This document shows positions 7,684 to 17,769 of a stretch of 37,747 bases of DNA, piece after piece. The position numbers and the translations under genes were made by a program. The notes under the pieces were generated by a model. It did not search any database. It was not told where the DNA came from and was given only the letters and a program-made list of their open reading frames with translations. Source of the DNA: Thermoplasmata archaeon (GTDB lineage Archaea > Thermoplasmatota > Thermoplasmata > Lutacidiplasmatales > UBA184); assembly GCA_030037815.1 (NCBI GenBank), contig JASHPZ010000065.1, positions 1 to 37,747 on the forward strand, in the 5' to 3' direction. How positions within the stretch are numbered: the stretch's first letter is position 1; each line of letters begins with the position of its first letter.

Positions 7684-10116
7684 TTAACGCGTGGGGGTCG
7701 CCGGGGCGAGCCGCCCCCGGAGCTCCTGGACCCGCGGCTCGAAATCGGGGCGGTGCTCGAGGATGCCGGCCTGGAGCGCCTCGTCGAGCCGCGCCCGCGA
7801 CTCGGCGGGCTCGCCGCGCAGGTACGAGAGCCGGGCCATCCGGAACAGCACCTCCGACGTCTCGGAGACCAGCCTCAGCTCGCGGGCGCGCGCGAGCGAC
7901 TCCTGGTAGTGGGCCTCGGCCGCGTCGAGCCGGCCCTCCGTCTCGGCGATCATGCCGTAGGTCATCGCGATCTGCTGCGGCGCCATCCGGTCGCCGAGCG
8001 GGGCGATCGTCGCGACCGCCCGCTCCAGGTCCGCGGACGCCGGGCCGGCCCGGCCGAGCTCGGCGTGCCACTGCGCCAAGTTGAGCAGGCAGTAGCTGAT
8101 GTAGATCGGCGAGCGGGACTGCTCCGCGGCGGCGAGCGCCTCGTTCACGTGGCGGAACGCCTCGTCCACGAGGCCGACCGCGTACTCGAGGACGGCCCGG
8201 TCCATCAACACCCGCGACCGGGCGGACTGCTCGCCGGCGGTCGCGAACAGGGCCGCGGCGCGCTCGAACAGGTCGAGCGCGGGGGCGAGGTGGCTTCCCC
8301 CCCGCGGGACCATCGTGTTGGCGACGTCGACGAGCGCGTGGCCCCGCTGGAGCGCGGTCCCGTCCCGCTCCGCGATCTCGAGCGCGACCCGCTGGTGGCG
8401 CTCGGCCTTCGGGAGGTCGCCGAGCCGCCAGGCGACGATCCCGAGGACCCGGCTCGCGGCCATCAGGTCGAGGGAGGTCCCCCACCGCTCGAGGCCCTTG
8501 GTCGCCTCGGTGGCCAGCGCCTCGGCGCTCGCGTACTCGCTCTTGTCGACCCGCGTCTGGGCGAGGGCCAAGAGGGCCCGGCCGAGCTCGAGGTCGGCGC
8601 CGGTCGCCGAGCGAGCGCGGCCGACCGCCTCCTCGAGGAGCTCGTCCGAGCGGTTCCAGCTGCCGAGTTCGTCCAAGAGCCGGCCCTCCTCGGTCAGGAG
8701 CCGCACTTCGCGCCGCACGTCGGCGTCCGGTCTCCGGCGTTCGGCCTCGACGGCGCGGGCGATGTGCGATACGGCCGCGTCGTAGGCGTACGCGACCGTC
8801 GCCGCCTCCGCGGCCCGCACGTTGTACTCGACCGCCTTCGCGTCCAGTCCGCCCAGGTAGAAGTGCCGGGCCAATTCGACGTCGGAGGCGCCGCCCGCCT
8901 CCTCGAGCGCCACGCCGGCCTTGCGGTGCAGGATCTTCCGCCGGGTCTCCGTCAGCTCCGCGTAGACGTTCGCCCGGACGGACTCGGTCAGGAACTCGTA
9001 CACTTCGTCGCCGCGCTCGCGTCCGATCCCGAGCCGCACGATCCGGTCGAGCGTCTCGGTGACGCGCTCCTCGTCGAGCCCGGCGACCGCGGCGAGCTCG
9101 CGGAAGGAGAACTCCTTCCCGAGGACGGCGGCGTACGTGAGGATCCGGCGGTCCTCCTCCTCGAGCGAGCGCATCCGGCGGAGGAGCATCTCGGTGACGT
9201 CCTCCGCCTCCTCGCCGGCCGGGGCGTCCGACCCGGTCGTGGCGCGGACGAGCTGTTCGACGAACAGCGGGTTCCCCTCGGTCTGGGCGTGCCAGCGCTG
9301 CACGTCCGCTTCCGCCGGGGAGCGGCCCTCGAGGATCCAGGTGGCGAACTCGCCGACCTCCTGGACGGTGAGCGGACGCAACGGCGCGACCCGGAACGCC
9401 GGGGCGGCCGCGAGCGCCTCGAGGTACGGCTTCGTCCGCGGGAGGGCCTCCTCGGGGTCGACGGAGGTCGCGACCACCGCGACGGGCGCCCGCCCGAGTT
9501 CGGCGGCGAGCCGCTCCAAGAACGCGAGCGTGGAGGAGTCCGCGAACTGCACGTCGTCCGCGGCGAGGAGGAGGGGGCGCTCGACCGCGCGGTCGATCAC
9601 GCGGTCGACGAGCCGCGCGAGCATCTCGTCCCGCACGGCATCCAGGCCCTCGATCGCGGTCGGGCCGAGGGGGGCGAGGACCTCGTCGAGCGGCCCGGCT
9701 GCGGTCGTCGCCGCCGCGGGGCCATGGCCGTCCCCGTGGGGCGGCTCGACGGGGGGCTCGGCGACCGGCGCGAGAAAGAGCGGGAGCTCGGGGCCGGCCG
9801 CGTCGGGGGCGTCGCGGGGCTCCGACTCGGGCTCCGGCGCGGAGGCGAGAAGTCCGCGCAGCAGCGAGAACGGCGCCGGGAGCTCCTGCGGCAGCGCGCG
9901 CCCGACCAGCACCTCGAACCCGCGCTCGCGGGCGAGCTCCGCGGTCCGCTGGAGGAAATGGGTCTTGCCGATCCCGCTCGGCCCGACGACGAGGACTCCG
10001 CCGCCGGCGCCGCCCGCGCGCACCTGGTCGAGCCGCCGGCCGACGTCGTCCAGGATGTCGGTGCGGCCGAACAGCGGCGTGCTCGTCGCCCCGCGCCCGC
10101 GCCGCGCGCCGGCCAT
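7684..10116 (-). CDS. AAA/STAND-type ATPase with winged-helix and TPR repeats (MalT/AAA_16-like regulator)
   Basis: Walker A GPSGIGKT, Walker B-like PLLLAADDVQF, internal wHTH RRILTYAAVLGKEFSFRELAAVAGLDEERVTETLDRIVRLGI, extended alpha-helical TPR C-terminus. Confidence 0.85.
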   Translation of the reverse strand: MAGARRGRGATSTPLFGRTDILDDVGRRLDQVRAGGAGGGVLVVGPSGIGKTHFLQRTAELARERGFEVLVGRALPQELPAPFSLLRGLLASAPEPESEPRDAPDAAGPELPLFLAPVAEPPVEPPHGDGHGPAAATTAAGPLDEVLAPLGPTAIEGLDAVRDEMLARLVDRVIDRAVERPLLLAADDVQFADSSTLAFLERLAAELGRAPVAVVATSVDPEEALPRTKPYLEALAAAPAFRVAPLRPLTVQEVGEFATWILEGRSPAEADVQRWHAQTEGNPLFVEQLVRATTGSDAPAGEEAEDVTEMLLRRMRSLEEEDRRILTYAAVLGKEFSFRELAAVAGLDEERVTETLDRIVRLGIGRERGDEVYEFLTESVRANVYAELTETRRKILHRKAGVALEEAGGASDVELARHFYLGGLDAKAVEYNVRAAEAATVAYAYDAAVSHIARAVEAERRRPDADVRREVRLLTEEGRLLDELGSWNRSDELLEEAVGRARSATGADLELGRALLALAQTRVDKSEYASAEALATEATKGLERWGTSLDLMAASRVLGIVAWRLGDLPKAERHQRVALEIAERDGTALQRGHALVDVANTMVPRGGSHLAPALDLFERAAALFATAGEQSARSRVLMDRAVLEYAVGLVDEAFRHVNEALAAAEQSRSPIYISYCLLNLAQWHAELGRAGPASADLERAVATIAPLGDRMAPQQIAMTYGMIAETEGRLDAAEAHYQESLARARELRLVSETSEVLFRMARLSYLRGEPAESRARLDEALQAGILEHRPDFEPRVQELRGRLAPATPTR

Positions 10117-10140
10117 CGAGAGGAAAAGTCCGGTCCGCGC

Positions 10141-10147
10141 CTATAAG
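10141..10147 (-). promoter_or_regulatory. TATA-like box CTTATAG (minus strand) of the STAND/TPR gene, overlapping the upstream gene's stop codon
   Basis: Reverse strand CTTATAG. The TAG is the stop of the 528-aa CDS. 24 nt to the start at 10116. Identical heptamer occurs at 21484-21490 before rpoE1. Confidence 0.5.
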
Positions 10148-11727
10148 GGATGTTGGTCCGAGTCGGCCGGCGGCGCACCGGTCGAAGAGGCCTCGGCCTC
10201 CGCGAGCTGGCGCTTCAGCTCCTCGTACGGCGCCGTGTGTTGCGGCCGGAGCTCCGTCACCTTCAGGTCGGAGGCGGCGCGGAACGCCGCGCGGGCGCCG
10301 GGCAGGTTGCGGGTCTTGAACCGAAGGCGCGCGAGGTAGAACTGGACCTCCGCCTCGTCCGCGGTGAGCTGGTACTTGCGCGTGAACGCGAGCGACTCGA
10401 GGAACGCCCGCTCCGCGTCCTCCCACTGGGCGCGCTTCTCGGCGATGAGCCCGCGGTTGACGGCGATCGACTGGAGGCTCAGGACGTCCCCGAGCCGGTC
10501 GAGGATCCGCCCGGCCTGTTCGTTGTCGCGTTCCGCCTCCTCCAGCTCGCCGAGCGCGATGCGGAGCTCGACGCCCGAGAGGAGCGAGCGGCCGAGCGCC
10601 CGCGGGTCGTGGGCCCGCTCCGCGGCCTCCCGCGCCTGGTCGATGTACTCGAGGCCGTCCTGCGGCCGGGTCTCCCCGACGGTCACGGCGAGGTTGTGGT
10701 AGGCGCGGGAGAGCTCGGGCCAGTCGCCGGCCTGGCGCAGCCGTTCGACCGCGCGCTCGTACCACTCGATCGCCTCGACCCGGACCTCCGGGCCCAGCAG
10801 GGCGAACGAGTTGCCGATGTCGATCGAGAGGCGTCCCAGGAGCTGCGGGTCGCTCTTCGGCGGGAGCGCGTCCAGGGCCCGCATGCTCTGGTCGAGCGCT
10901 TCGCGGTACGCTCCGCGTTGGAACGCGACCCGCCCGAGGAGCCGATACGTCTGCGCGATCCCGATCCGGTCGTCTGCCTTCCCGAACAGCCGCAGCGCCT
11001 GCGCCGCCCCGTTCACCGCGGACTCGACGTCCAGGTTCTCGCGCGCGACCTCGGCCCGGGCGAGGAGGAGCCGGGCGTGGATGTGCGGGTCCCCCGTGTC
11101 CGCCTTCGCGAGCGCCTCCGTAAAGTAGCGGTCGGCGGCGCGGAAGTTCCCGAGCCCGTAGTAGAGGTCGCCCAGCGTCTCGCCCACCTCCGCCTCGAGC
11201 TTCGACTGCCCTCCGCCGAGCGCGGCGAGGTCGACCAGCACGCGCTCGAGGTGGTGGACCGCCACCTCCGGTTGCTCCCCCTCGCGCGCCTTCTGGGCGG
11301 CGAGCCGGTTGTACTTGAGCGACTTCTCGGGGACCTTCCCCAGGAAGTAGTGCCGGCCGAGTTCCGCGAGCTCGACCGCCGACGGGGACGGATGCGCCGT
11401 CTCCATCACGTCCGCGATCTTGCGGTGGAGGACGCGCAGCCGGCTCTCGGTCAGGGACCGGTAGATCCGGGCGCGGACCTCCTCCTCCTCGAACCCGAAC
11501 CGGCCGCCGCCGGGCCGTTCGCGCAGGATGCCGCGGTGGACGAGCCGTTCGAGCTCCTCCGCGAGGACCTCCTCGGACAGTCCCATCGCGGCGACCAAGA
11601 GGTCGAAGTCGAACTCCGCGCCGATCGCGCTCGCGTAGGCGAGGATGCGGAGCTGCTCCGACGAGAGTTGGGCGACGGCCGGGCTCGCGCCCGCCGCGGC
11701 GACCCCCGGGCTCGCCCGGCCGACCAT
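10141..11727 (-). CDS. TPR protein, ATPase-less paralog of the neighbouring STAND/TPR protein
   Basis: LRILAYASAIGAEFDFDLLVAAMGLSEEVLAEELERLVHRGI is collinear with the wHTH and TPR part of the 810-aa neighbour. No Walker motifs. Confidence 0.8.
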   Translation of the reverse strand: MVGRASPGVAAAGASPAVAQLSSEQLRILAYASAIGAEFDFDLLVAAMGLSEEVLAEELERLVHRGILRERPGGGRFGFEEEEVRARIYRSLTESRLRVLHRKIADVMETAHPSPSAVELAELGRHYFLGKVPEKSLKYNRLAAQKAREGEQPEVAVHHLERVLVDLAALGGGQSKLEAEVGETLGDLYYGLGNFRAADRYFTEALAKADTGDPHIHARLLLARAEVARENLDVESAVNGAAQALRLFGKADDRIGIAQTYRLLGRVAFQRGAYREALDQSMRALDALPPKSDPQLLGRLSIDIGNSFALLGPEVRVEAIEWYERAVERLRQAGDWPELSRAYHNLAVTVGETRPQDGLEYIDQAREAAERAHDPRALGRSLLSGVELRIALGELEEAERDNEQAGRILDRLGDVLSLQSIAVNRGLIAEKRAQWEDAERAFLESLAFTRKYQLTADEAEVQFYLARLRFKTRNLPGARAAFRAASDLKVTELRPQHTAPYEELKRQLAEAEASSTGAPPADSDQHPL

Positions 11728-11839
11728 CCTCCCCGGAAACGCGACGGGTGAGGTTAAAGTCCTGCCGCCGCGCGGCGCGCGCGATCGGTCGCGCGGCCCC
11801 GCAAGGGCTATCTATCGCGCCCCAGGTCGCGCGGGCGCG

Positions 11840-12088
11840 ATGGCCGAGGAGCTTCCGCCTCCGGCGACCAGCCCCCTGCGTCAGATGTCGGCGGCCCGCC
11901 GGGCGACGTTCTGGGGGTTCGCCTCGCTGGTCATCCTCGCGATCGGCTTCTACGCGTGGTGGGGGATCTCGTTCGGCGTCTGGATCGACAACGGGGTCTA
12001 CGCCGTCGTGATCACGCTGCTCCTGTTCGGCCTCGCGGGCATGTGGCTCGTCTCGCCGAACCCGCCGGCGCCCGCGCCGACCGAGTGA
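11840..12088 (+). CDS. Small membrane protein (82 aa, about two TM helices)
   Basis: MAEELPPPATSPLRQMSAARRATFWGFASLVILAIGFYAWWGISFGVWIDNGVYAVVITLLLFGLAGMWLVSPNPPAPAPTE. The track ORF starts earlier, but the ATG at 11840 suits the CTAT-rich element upstream. Confidence 0.7.
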   Translation: MAEELPPPATSPLRQMSAARRATFWGFASLVILAIGFYAWWGISFGVWIDNGVYAVVITLLLFGLAGMWLVSPNPPAPAPTE

Positions 12089-12098
12089 GCCGGCGCGC

Positions 12099-13526
12099 CT
12101 AGAGCGGCTGGGCCGCGAGGGCCCATCGAGCCCCTTCCGAGGTGCCGCAGCCGACGCACGCGCCGATCGTCGGGAGCTCGAGCGGAAGTTCCTCCTCGGG
12201 CGTTCCGAGGAGCGCCCCGTCGATCGCGGTCTCGATCCGGTGGCCGCACGCCTCCTGCCCGCACCAGGCGACCACGCGCACGCGCTCGGAGCCGGCGAGC
12301 TCCTCGAGCGTCCGCGCGACGGAGAACGACGCGCGGAACTCCGCCGTCGCCTTCTCGGTGAGCGCCCGGTCGAACTCCACCAGCCGCTCGGCGACCTCCG
12401 CCTCGAGGCGGTCGAACGAGACCCGCGTGCGTCGGCCCAGTCGGTCGACCGCGCTCGCCGACCGCGCCTCGGCTTCGCGCTTTCCGAGCTCGAGCCGGAG
12501 GGGGACGCCCTTCAGTTCCCATCGGTAGTACTTCGCGCCGGGCCGGTCCTCCGAAAGGTCGACGTGGACGCGCCGGCCGCCCGCGCGCAGGCGGTCCGCG
12601 AGCTCCGACGCGGTCCGTTCCGCCGCGCCCGGGGCGTCGGCCGACGGGATCGGCACGATCACGACCTCGAAGGGGGCGATCGCGGACGGGAAGACGGCCC
12701 CCTTCGCGTCCCCGTGCACGGCGACGATGGCACCGAGGAGGCGCTCCGACAGCCCGAACGTCGTCTGGTGGACGTACTCTTGCGAGCCGTCGGCGGCCTC
12801 GTACCGGATCGCGTACGGGACCGAGAAGTTCTGCCGGTAGTGGTGGACGCTCCCGATCTGGAGGGTGCGGGCCCCGCCGACCGGGATGTCGAACGCGACC
12901 GAGTAGTGGGCCCCCGCGAACTTGTCCCACTCCGGACGGCGGATCGGCACGTACGGGAGCGCGAACGCCTCCGCCATCGCGCGGAACGCCGCGAGGTTCG
13001 AGCGGACGCGCGCGGTCGCCGCGGCCTCGTCCACCTGGCAGGTGTGCTCCTCGAAGAAGTGGATCTCGCGGACGCGGACGAACGGTCGCGTCGTTTTCGT
13101 CTCGTACCGGAACGTGTTGACGATCTGGTAGACGTTGAGCGGGAGGTCCTTGTGCGAGCGCACCCACAGGGCGAACGTGGGGTACATCGCGGTCTCGCTC
13201 GTCGGGCGGAGGACGAGCCGCACGTCGAGGTCCGAGAGCCCGCCCTTCGTCACCCAGTAGACCTGCGCGTCGAACCCCTTGATGTGCTCCTTCTCCTTCG
13301 CGAAGTCGGTCTCAGGGATCAGTGCCGGGAACTCGACCGCCTCGGAGCCCGTCGCCTCGATCGCGCGCACCATCACCGCGTCCAGGTTGCGGCGGGCGCG
13401 CATCCCGTAGGTCGTCCAGACGTTCATCCCCTTCACGCCGTACCGCTTGTCGGAGAGGTCGGCGCGGTCGACCACCTCGAGGTACCAGTCGATGAACTTC
13501 GCGCGCTTGTCCGGCAGCTCGACCAT
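12099..13526 (-). CDS. proS: Prolyl-tRNA synthetase, archaeal/eukaryotic type
   Basis: FIDWYLEVVDRADLSD...VKGMNVWTTYGM...LVLRPTSETAMYPTFALWVRSHKDLPLNVYQIVNTFRYETKTTRPFVRVREI. Confidence 0.96.
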   Translation of the reverse strand: MVELPDKRAKFIDWYLEVVDRADLSDKRYGVKGMNVWTTYGMRARRNLDAVMVRAIEATGSEAVEFPALIPETDFAKEKEHIKGFDAQVYWVTKGGLSDLDVRLVLRPTSETAMYPTFALWVRSHKDLPLNVYQIVNTFRYETKTTRPFVRVREIHFFEEHTCQVDEAAATARVRSNLAAFRAMAEAFALPYVPIRRPEWDKFAGAHYSVAFDIPVGGARTLQIGSVHHYRQNFSVPYAIRYEAADGSQEYVHQTTFGLSERLLGAIVAVHGDAKGAVFPSAIAPFEVVIVPIPSADAPGAAERTASELADRLRAGGRRVHVDLSEDRPGAKYYRWELKGVPLRLELGKREAEARSASAVDRLGRRTRVSFDRLEAEVAERLVEFDRALTEKATAEFRASFSVARTLEELAGSERVRVVAWCGQEACGHRIETAIDGALLGTPEEELPLELPTIGACVGCGTSEGARWALAAQPL

Positions 13527-13635
13527 GGGGGCCCCCGGAGGGAGGGCCTCGCGGCATAAGCGTATCCGGCGGACGTCGCGGCCGCCCCGCTCGGCGGCAG
13601 CCGGGCCGCGCGGGGCGTCAGCCGAAAGAGGAGGT

Positions 13636-13641
13636 CTTAAG
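13636..13641 (+). promoter_or_regulatory. TATA-like box CTTAAG upstream of DUF373 gene
   Basis: CTTAAG ends 28 nt before the ATG at 13669. Confidence 0.5.
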
Positions 13642-13668
13642 GCCCTCGGGCCGCATGGTTAGCGGGCC

Positions 13669-14757
13669 ATGCGCCTCGTCGTCTGCGTCGACCGGGACGA
13701 CGACCTCGGTCGCAAGGCCCAGGTCGCCGGACCGGTCGTCGGCCGGTCCTCCGCCATCGACGCCGCGACCCGGCTCGCGACCGTCGACCCCGAGGACTCC
13801 GACCTCAACGCGATCTTCGCGGCCGTCAGCCTGCTCGACGAACTGCGGGGGGCCGGCGAAGAAGCCGAGGTGTGCGTCCTCACCGGCTCGCCGCGGGTCG
13901 GCGCGCTCTCCGACCGCCGGGTCGCCGACCAGTTCGACCAGGTGCTGAAGGACGTCGAGGCGACCAGCGCCTACCTCGTCAGCGATGGGGCGGAGGACGA
14001 GTTCCTGTTCCCGATCCTCGCGTCGCGCGTCCGGATCGACGGGGTCCGCCGCGTCTTCGTCCGCCAGAGCCAGAGCATCGAGTCGACCTACTACACGCTC
14101 GTCCGGGCCCTGAAGGACCCGAAGTTGCGCGCGAAGACGATCCTGCCGTTCGCGCTCGTCCTCCTGATCCTCGGGCTCGCGGCCGCCGGCGGCGTCCTCC
14201 CGTGGGGGATCATCGGGCTCTCGGTCGTCCTCGGGGTCTACCTGATCTTCTGGACGTTCGACATCGACGAGGCGCTGATCGAGTCGGTCCGCTCCGCGTC
14301 GTCCGACATCCGCCAGGGGTCGGTCGCGTTCGGGTTCGGCCTCTTCTCGATCGCCTTGGTCGGCGTCGGCTTCCTCACCGGGTTCAACCTCTGGTCGGCG
14401 GACTCGAACGGCGCGCCGCTCGACCGCGTCCTCCAGTTCCTCGCGGGCGGCCTCTTCTGGTGGGTCCTCGGCGCGCTCGTCTGGGAGACCGGCCGGGCGG
14501 TGCGGCGGATGTTCGCGCGCGGGCGATTCCCGCGCTCGTTCGTCGTCGGGACGACCTCGATCGTCGGCATCGGGAGCCTGAGCTACGGGATCGTCTACCT
14601 CGTCCGGTACCTCGAGGGGCAGGTCGACCCGACCGGGGTCCCGCTCCTGGTCGCGCTGATCGTCGCGGGCCTGGGGCTCGTGATCGGCGCGGGCGTGCTG
14701 CAGCAGTACTTCAAGGCGGCCGCGCGGCGCGCGGTCGCGGACCCCGCGTCGGGGTAG
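13669..14757 (+). CDS. DUF373 family membrane protein
   Basis: MRLVVCVDRDDDLGRKAQVAGPVVGR...ATRLATVDPEDSDLNAIFAAVSLLDEL...VFVRQSQSIESTYYTLVRALKDPKLRAKTILP plus C-terminal TM helices. Confidence 0.9.
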   Translation: MRLVVCVDRDDDLGRKAQVAGPVVGRSSAIDAATRLATVDPEDSDLNAIFAAVSLLDELRGAGEEAEVCVLTGSPRVGALSDRRVADQFDQVLKDVEATSAYLVSDGAEDEFLFPILASRVRIDGVRRVFVRQSQSIESTYYTLVRALKDPKLRAKTILPFALVLLILGLAAAGGVLPWGIIGLSVVLGVYLIFWTFDIDEALIESVRSASSDIRQGSVAFGFGLFSIALVGVGFLTGFNLWSADSNGAPLDRVLQFLAGGLFWWVLGALVWETGRAVRRMFARGRFPRSFVVGTTSIVGIGSLSYGIVYLVRYLEGQVDPTGVPLLVALIVAGLGLVIGAGVLQQYFKAAARRAVADPASG

Positions 14758-14763
14758 GTCCGC

Positions 14764-15378
14764 CTACTCGATCCCGGCGCGCCGCGCGACCTGTTCGAGG
14801 TCCGCGCGCGGGACGTCGAGCCCGCACCGTTCGCGCAGCGTCGCGCGCACCCGGTCGACCCCCCGGCCGTGCTGGGCCGCCTTCTCCGCGAGCGCGACCA
14901 GGTCCTCCCAGTAGTTCCACGGGAAGACGACCCAGACCCACGCGCCCCGCGGGATCGTCTCCGCGGTGTACGTCGGGACGAACGTCGCGTGGTCGATGTG
15001 GAGGAACGTCGCCGTCTCGGCGCGCGCGGGGCCGGCCGCCGTGACGTGGTCCCGCGCGAGCCGCAGGCTCTCGCCGGTGTCCGTGATGTCGTCGACGATC
15101 AGGACCTTCTGCCCCGCGACCGGCCCGCTCAATCCCTCGGTCAGCTCGGCGTGCCCGTCCCGGGTCGCCGTCACGCCCCAGTGCTGCGCGCGGAGCGAGA
15201 CGAGGCGCTTCACCCCGAGCCGGTCGCAGAGGAGGCGCGCGGGGACCCACCCGCCGCGGGTGAGCCCGACGATCGTCTCGGGGACGGCGTCGGCCGTGCG
15301 GACGCGGGCCGCGACCCGGTCCGCCCAGCCGTCCGCCTCCGCCCACGTCGCGCGGCGGCAGCGCGGGAGGTCGTCCAT
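14764..15378 (-). CDS. Phosphoribosyltransferase (Gpt/Hpt-like)
   Basis: PRPP-binding motif KVLIVDDITDTGESL and IVGLTRGGWVPARLLCDRLG. Confidence 0.88.
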   Translation of the reverse strand: MDDLPRCRRATWAEADGWADRVAARVRTADAVPETIVGLTRGGWVPARLLCDRLGVKRLVSLRAQHWGVTATRDGHAELTEGLSGPVAGQKVLIVDDITDTGESLRLARDHVTAAGPARAETATFLHIDHATFVPTYTAETIPRGAWVWVVFPWNYWEDLVALAEKAAQHGRGVDRVRATLRERCGLDVPRADLEQVARRAGIE

Positions 15379-15400
15379 CGCGGGGCGGCCCGGACCGGAC

Positions 15401-16663
15401 CTACGGGTAGATGCCGCGGATCCGGATCGCGTCCACGACGCGCTGGATCGCGACCACGTAGGCGGCCGTGCGGTTGTGGACCTTGTACTGCTGGGCGGCC
15501 TTGTGGACGTCCGCGTACGACTGGACCATCACGCGCTCGAGCCGGGTGTTGACCTCGCTGAGCGGCCAGAAGAACCCCTGGATGTCCTGCGCCCACTCGA
15601 AGTAGCTGACCGTCACGCCGCCCGCGTTCGCGAGCACGTCCGGCAGCACGGTCGTCTTCTTCTGGAACAGGATCGTGTCCGCCTCGGGGACGGTCGGGCC
15701 GTTCGCGGCCTCGGCGACCAGCTTCGCCTGGATCTTGTCCGCGTTCTTCGCGGTGATCTGGTTCTCGAGCGCCGCGGGGACGAGGATGTCGGCCTTCGTC
15801 TCGAGGACCTCCTCGTTCGAGATCGACTTCGCGCCGGGGAACCCGACGACCGAGCCGGTCTTCTTCTTGTGCTCCTCGACGGCGTGCGGGTTGAACCCGT
15901 CCGCCTTGTAGATCCCGCCCTTCGAGTCGGAGACGGCGACGATCTTCGCGCCCTGTTCGTCGTAGAGGAGGTTCGCGGCGACGCTGCCCGCGTTCCCGAA
16001 CCCCTGGATCGCGACGGAGCCGCCCTTCACGCGGACGCCCGCGTCCTTCGCGGCCTCGCGGATGACGTAGGCGCAGCCGCGGCCCGTCGCCTCGCCGCGG
16101 CCTTCCGAGCCGCCGAGGCTGATCGGCTTCCCCGTCACGACGCCGGGCACGGAGTAGCCCTTCTGCATCGAGTAGGTGTCCATGATCCACGCCATCGTCT
16201 GGCTGTCGGTGTAGACGTCCGGCGCCGGGATGTCGACCTCGGGTCCGATGATGCCGGAGATCTCGCTCGCGTAGCGGCGGGTGAGCCGCTCGAGCTCGCC
16301 CGGGCTCATGTGCTTCGGGTCGCAGATGACGCCGCCCTTCGCCCCGCCGTAGGGGATGTTGACGACGGCGCACTTCCACGTCATCCAGGCGGCGAGCGCC
16401 CGGACCTCGTCCAGCGTGACCGACGGGTGGTAGCGGATCCCGCCCTTGCACGGCCCGCGCGCCATGTTGTACTGCACGCGGTAGCCGGTGAAGACGCGGT
16501 AGGTCCCGTTGTCCATCCGGACCGGGAAGTTCACCGTCAGCTCGCGCTTCGGGTACTTCAGGACGGCGCGCGCTCCCTCGTCCATCTTGAGGAGCTCCGC
16601 CACGATGTCGACCTGTCGCCGCGCCGTCTCGAACGGATTGATGCTGGAAGGTTCGTTCGCCAT
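15401..16663 (-). CDS. gdhA: Glu/Leu/Phe/Val dehydrogenase (glutamate dehydrogenase)
   Basis: GPCKGGIRYHPSVTLDEVRALAAWMTWKCAVVNIPYGGAKGGVICDPK and Rossmann VAIQGFGNAGSVAA. Confidence 0.95.
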   Translation of the reverse strand: MANEPSSINPFETARRQVDIVAELLKMDEGARAVLKYPKRELTVNFPVRMDNGTYRVFTGYRVQYNMARGPCKGGIRYHPSVTLDEVRALAAWMTWKCAVVNIPYGGAKGGVICDPKHMSPGELERLTRRYASEISGIIGPEVDIPAPDVYTDSQTMAWIMDTYSMQKGYSVPGVVTGKPISLGGSEGRGEATGRGCAYVIREAAKDAGVRVKGGSVAIQGFGNAGSVAANLLYDEQGAKIVAVSDSKGGIYKADGFNPHAVEEHKKKTGSVVGFPGAKSISNEEVLETKADILVPAALENQITAKNADKIQAKLVAEAANGPTVPEADTILFQKKTTVLPDVLANAGGVTVSYFEWAQDIQGFFWPLSEVNTRLERVMVQSYADVHKAAQQYKVHNRTAAYVVAIQRVVDAIRIRGIYP

Positions 16664-16726
16664 GACCCCATCCTCGGGCGGGCGATGGACCGGCCCCGCG
16701 GCTACTTGAACGTGACGAGAACTGTG

Positions 16727-17764
16727 CTAGAGTGACGCACGCCGCGCCCGTTTCCCCGCGGATTTTTGCAGGCGGTCCCGGGGTCGTCCGAACGGATTCC
16801 ACCCCGGTTCGGGCATTGGGGCGAGGCCGTCGGCGGTGCGCAGCCACGCGTCCCGTCCGCGCTCGACGTGGCCGACCACGGTGAGGCGCGCGTCGGAGCG
16901 CGCCACCGCCCGGCGCGCCGCGCGGAGCCGGTCGGGCCGAATCGCCGCGAGGAGTTCGTAGTCGCCCCCGAAGAACGCGACCGCCCGCCGTTCGGGGTCG
17001 GACAGGCGCGGCCGCCGGACTCCGCGCGCGAGCGGCAGCGACGCCTCCTCGATCACGACCCGCACTCGGCTCGCGGCGGCGAGGAGTCGACTCGACTCGG
17101 CGAGGCCGTCGGACGTGTCCATCATCGCATCGACCTCCGGGGCGAGCGCGACGCCTTCGGCGACCCGGGGCCGCACGTCAAGGAGCGCTGACAGGGTCCG
17201 CCGCGAGGCGCCGTGCTCCGTGAGCGCCCCGGCGGCGACCCCGCCCCGGCCCACCACGCCCGTGACGGCCACGAGGTCACCGGGCCGGGCCCGACTCCGC
17301 GGTGCGAGGGAGCTCGCCCGGCCCCACCCGACCACCGTCGACACCAGAGTCCGCGTCTTCGACGGTTTCGTGTCGCCGCCGACCAGGAGGGCGCCGTGCC
17401 GCCGGGCCATCGCATCCGCGCCCCGCACGACCTCGCGCGCCCAGGCGGAGGAGGAGCCGGGCGGGACGAGCACGGCGAGCAGGACACCGGCGGGTTGGGC
17501 GCCCTTTGCCGCCACGTCCGAAAGGCTGACCGCGACCGCGGCGGCCCCGACCGCGGCGGGCGGCGACCGAGCGAGAAAGTGCGTCCCCTCGACCAGGGAG
17601 TCCGTGGAGACGACCGCCACGCGACCCGGCGGAGGAACCAGCGCCGCGGCGTCGTCCCCGAGCGGCAGCAGTCCCGTCCGACCGGCCCGGAGGTGCGCGG
17701 CCGCCCACGCGTGGAGCGCCCGTTCGTCGACCGGCGGGTCCCGGGCGCCGGAGCGGGCGGGCAT
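16727..17764 (-). CDS. thiL: Thiamine-monophosphate kinase
   Basis: LPLGDDAAAL...VVSTDSLVEGTHF...AVSLSDVAAKGAQPAGVLLAVLVP...VGGDTKPSK...MMDTSDGLAESSRLL. ATG at 17764. Confidence 0.92.
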   Translation of the reverse strand: MPARSGARDPPVDERALHAWAAAHLRAGRTGLLPLGDDAAALVPPPGRVAVVSTDSLVEGTHFLARSPPAAVGAAAVAVSLSDVAAKGAQPAGVLLAVLVPPGSSSAWAREVVRGADAMARRHGALLVGGDTKPSKTRTLVSTVVGWGRASSLAPRSRARPGDLVAVTGVVGRGGVAAGALTEHGASRRTLSALLDVRPRVAEGVALAPEVDAMMDTSDGLAESSRLLAAASRVRVVIEEASLPLARGVRRPRLSDPERRAVAFFGGDYELLAAIRPDRLRAARRAVARSDARLTVVGHVERGRDAWLRTADGLAPMPEPGWNPFGRPRDRLQKSAGKRARRASL

Positions 17765-17769
17765 GGCGC

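Noticed and set aside
7661-10765. N-terminal ~1000 residues of the 1295-aa minus-strand ORF
   Set aside because: Reads the STAND/TPR genes in another frame. Only the C-terminal methyltransferase (6878-7660) is real.
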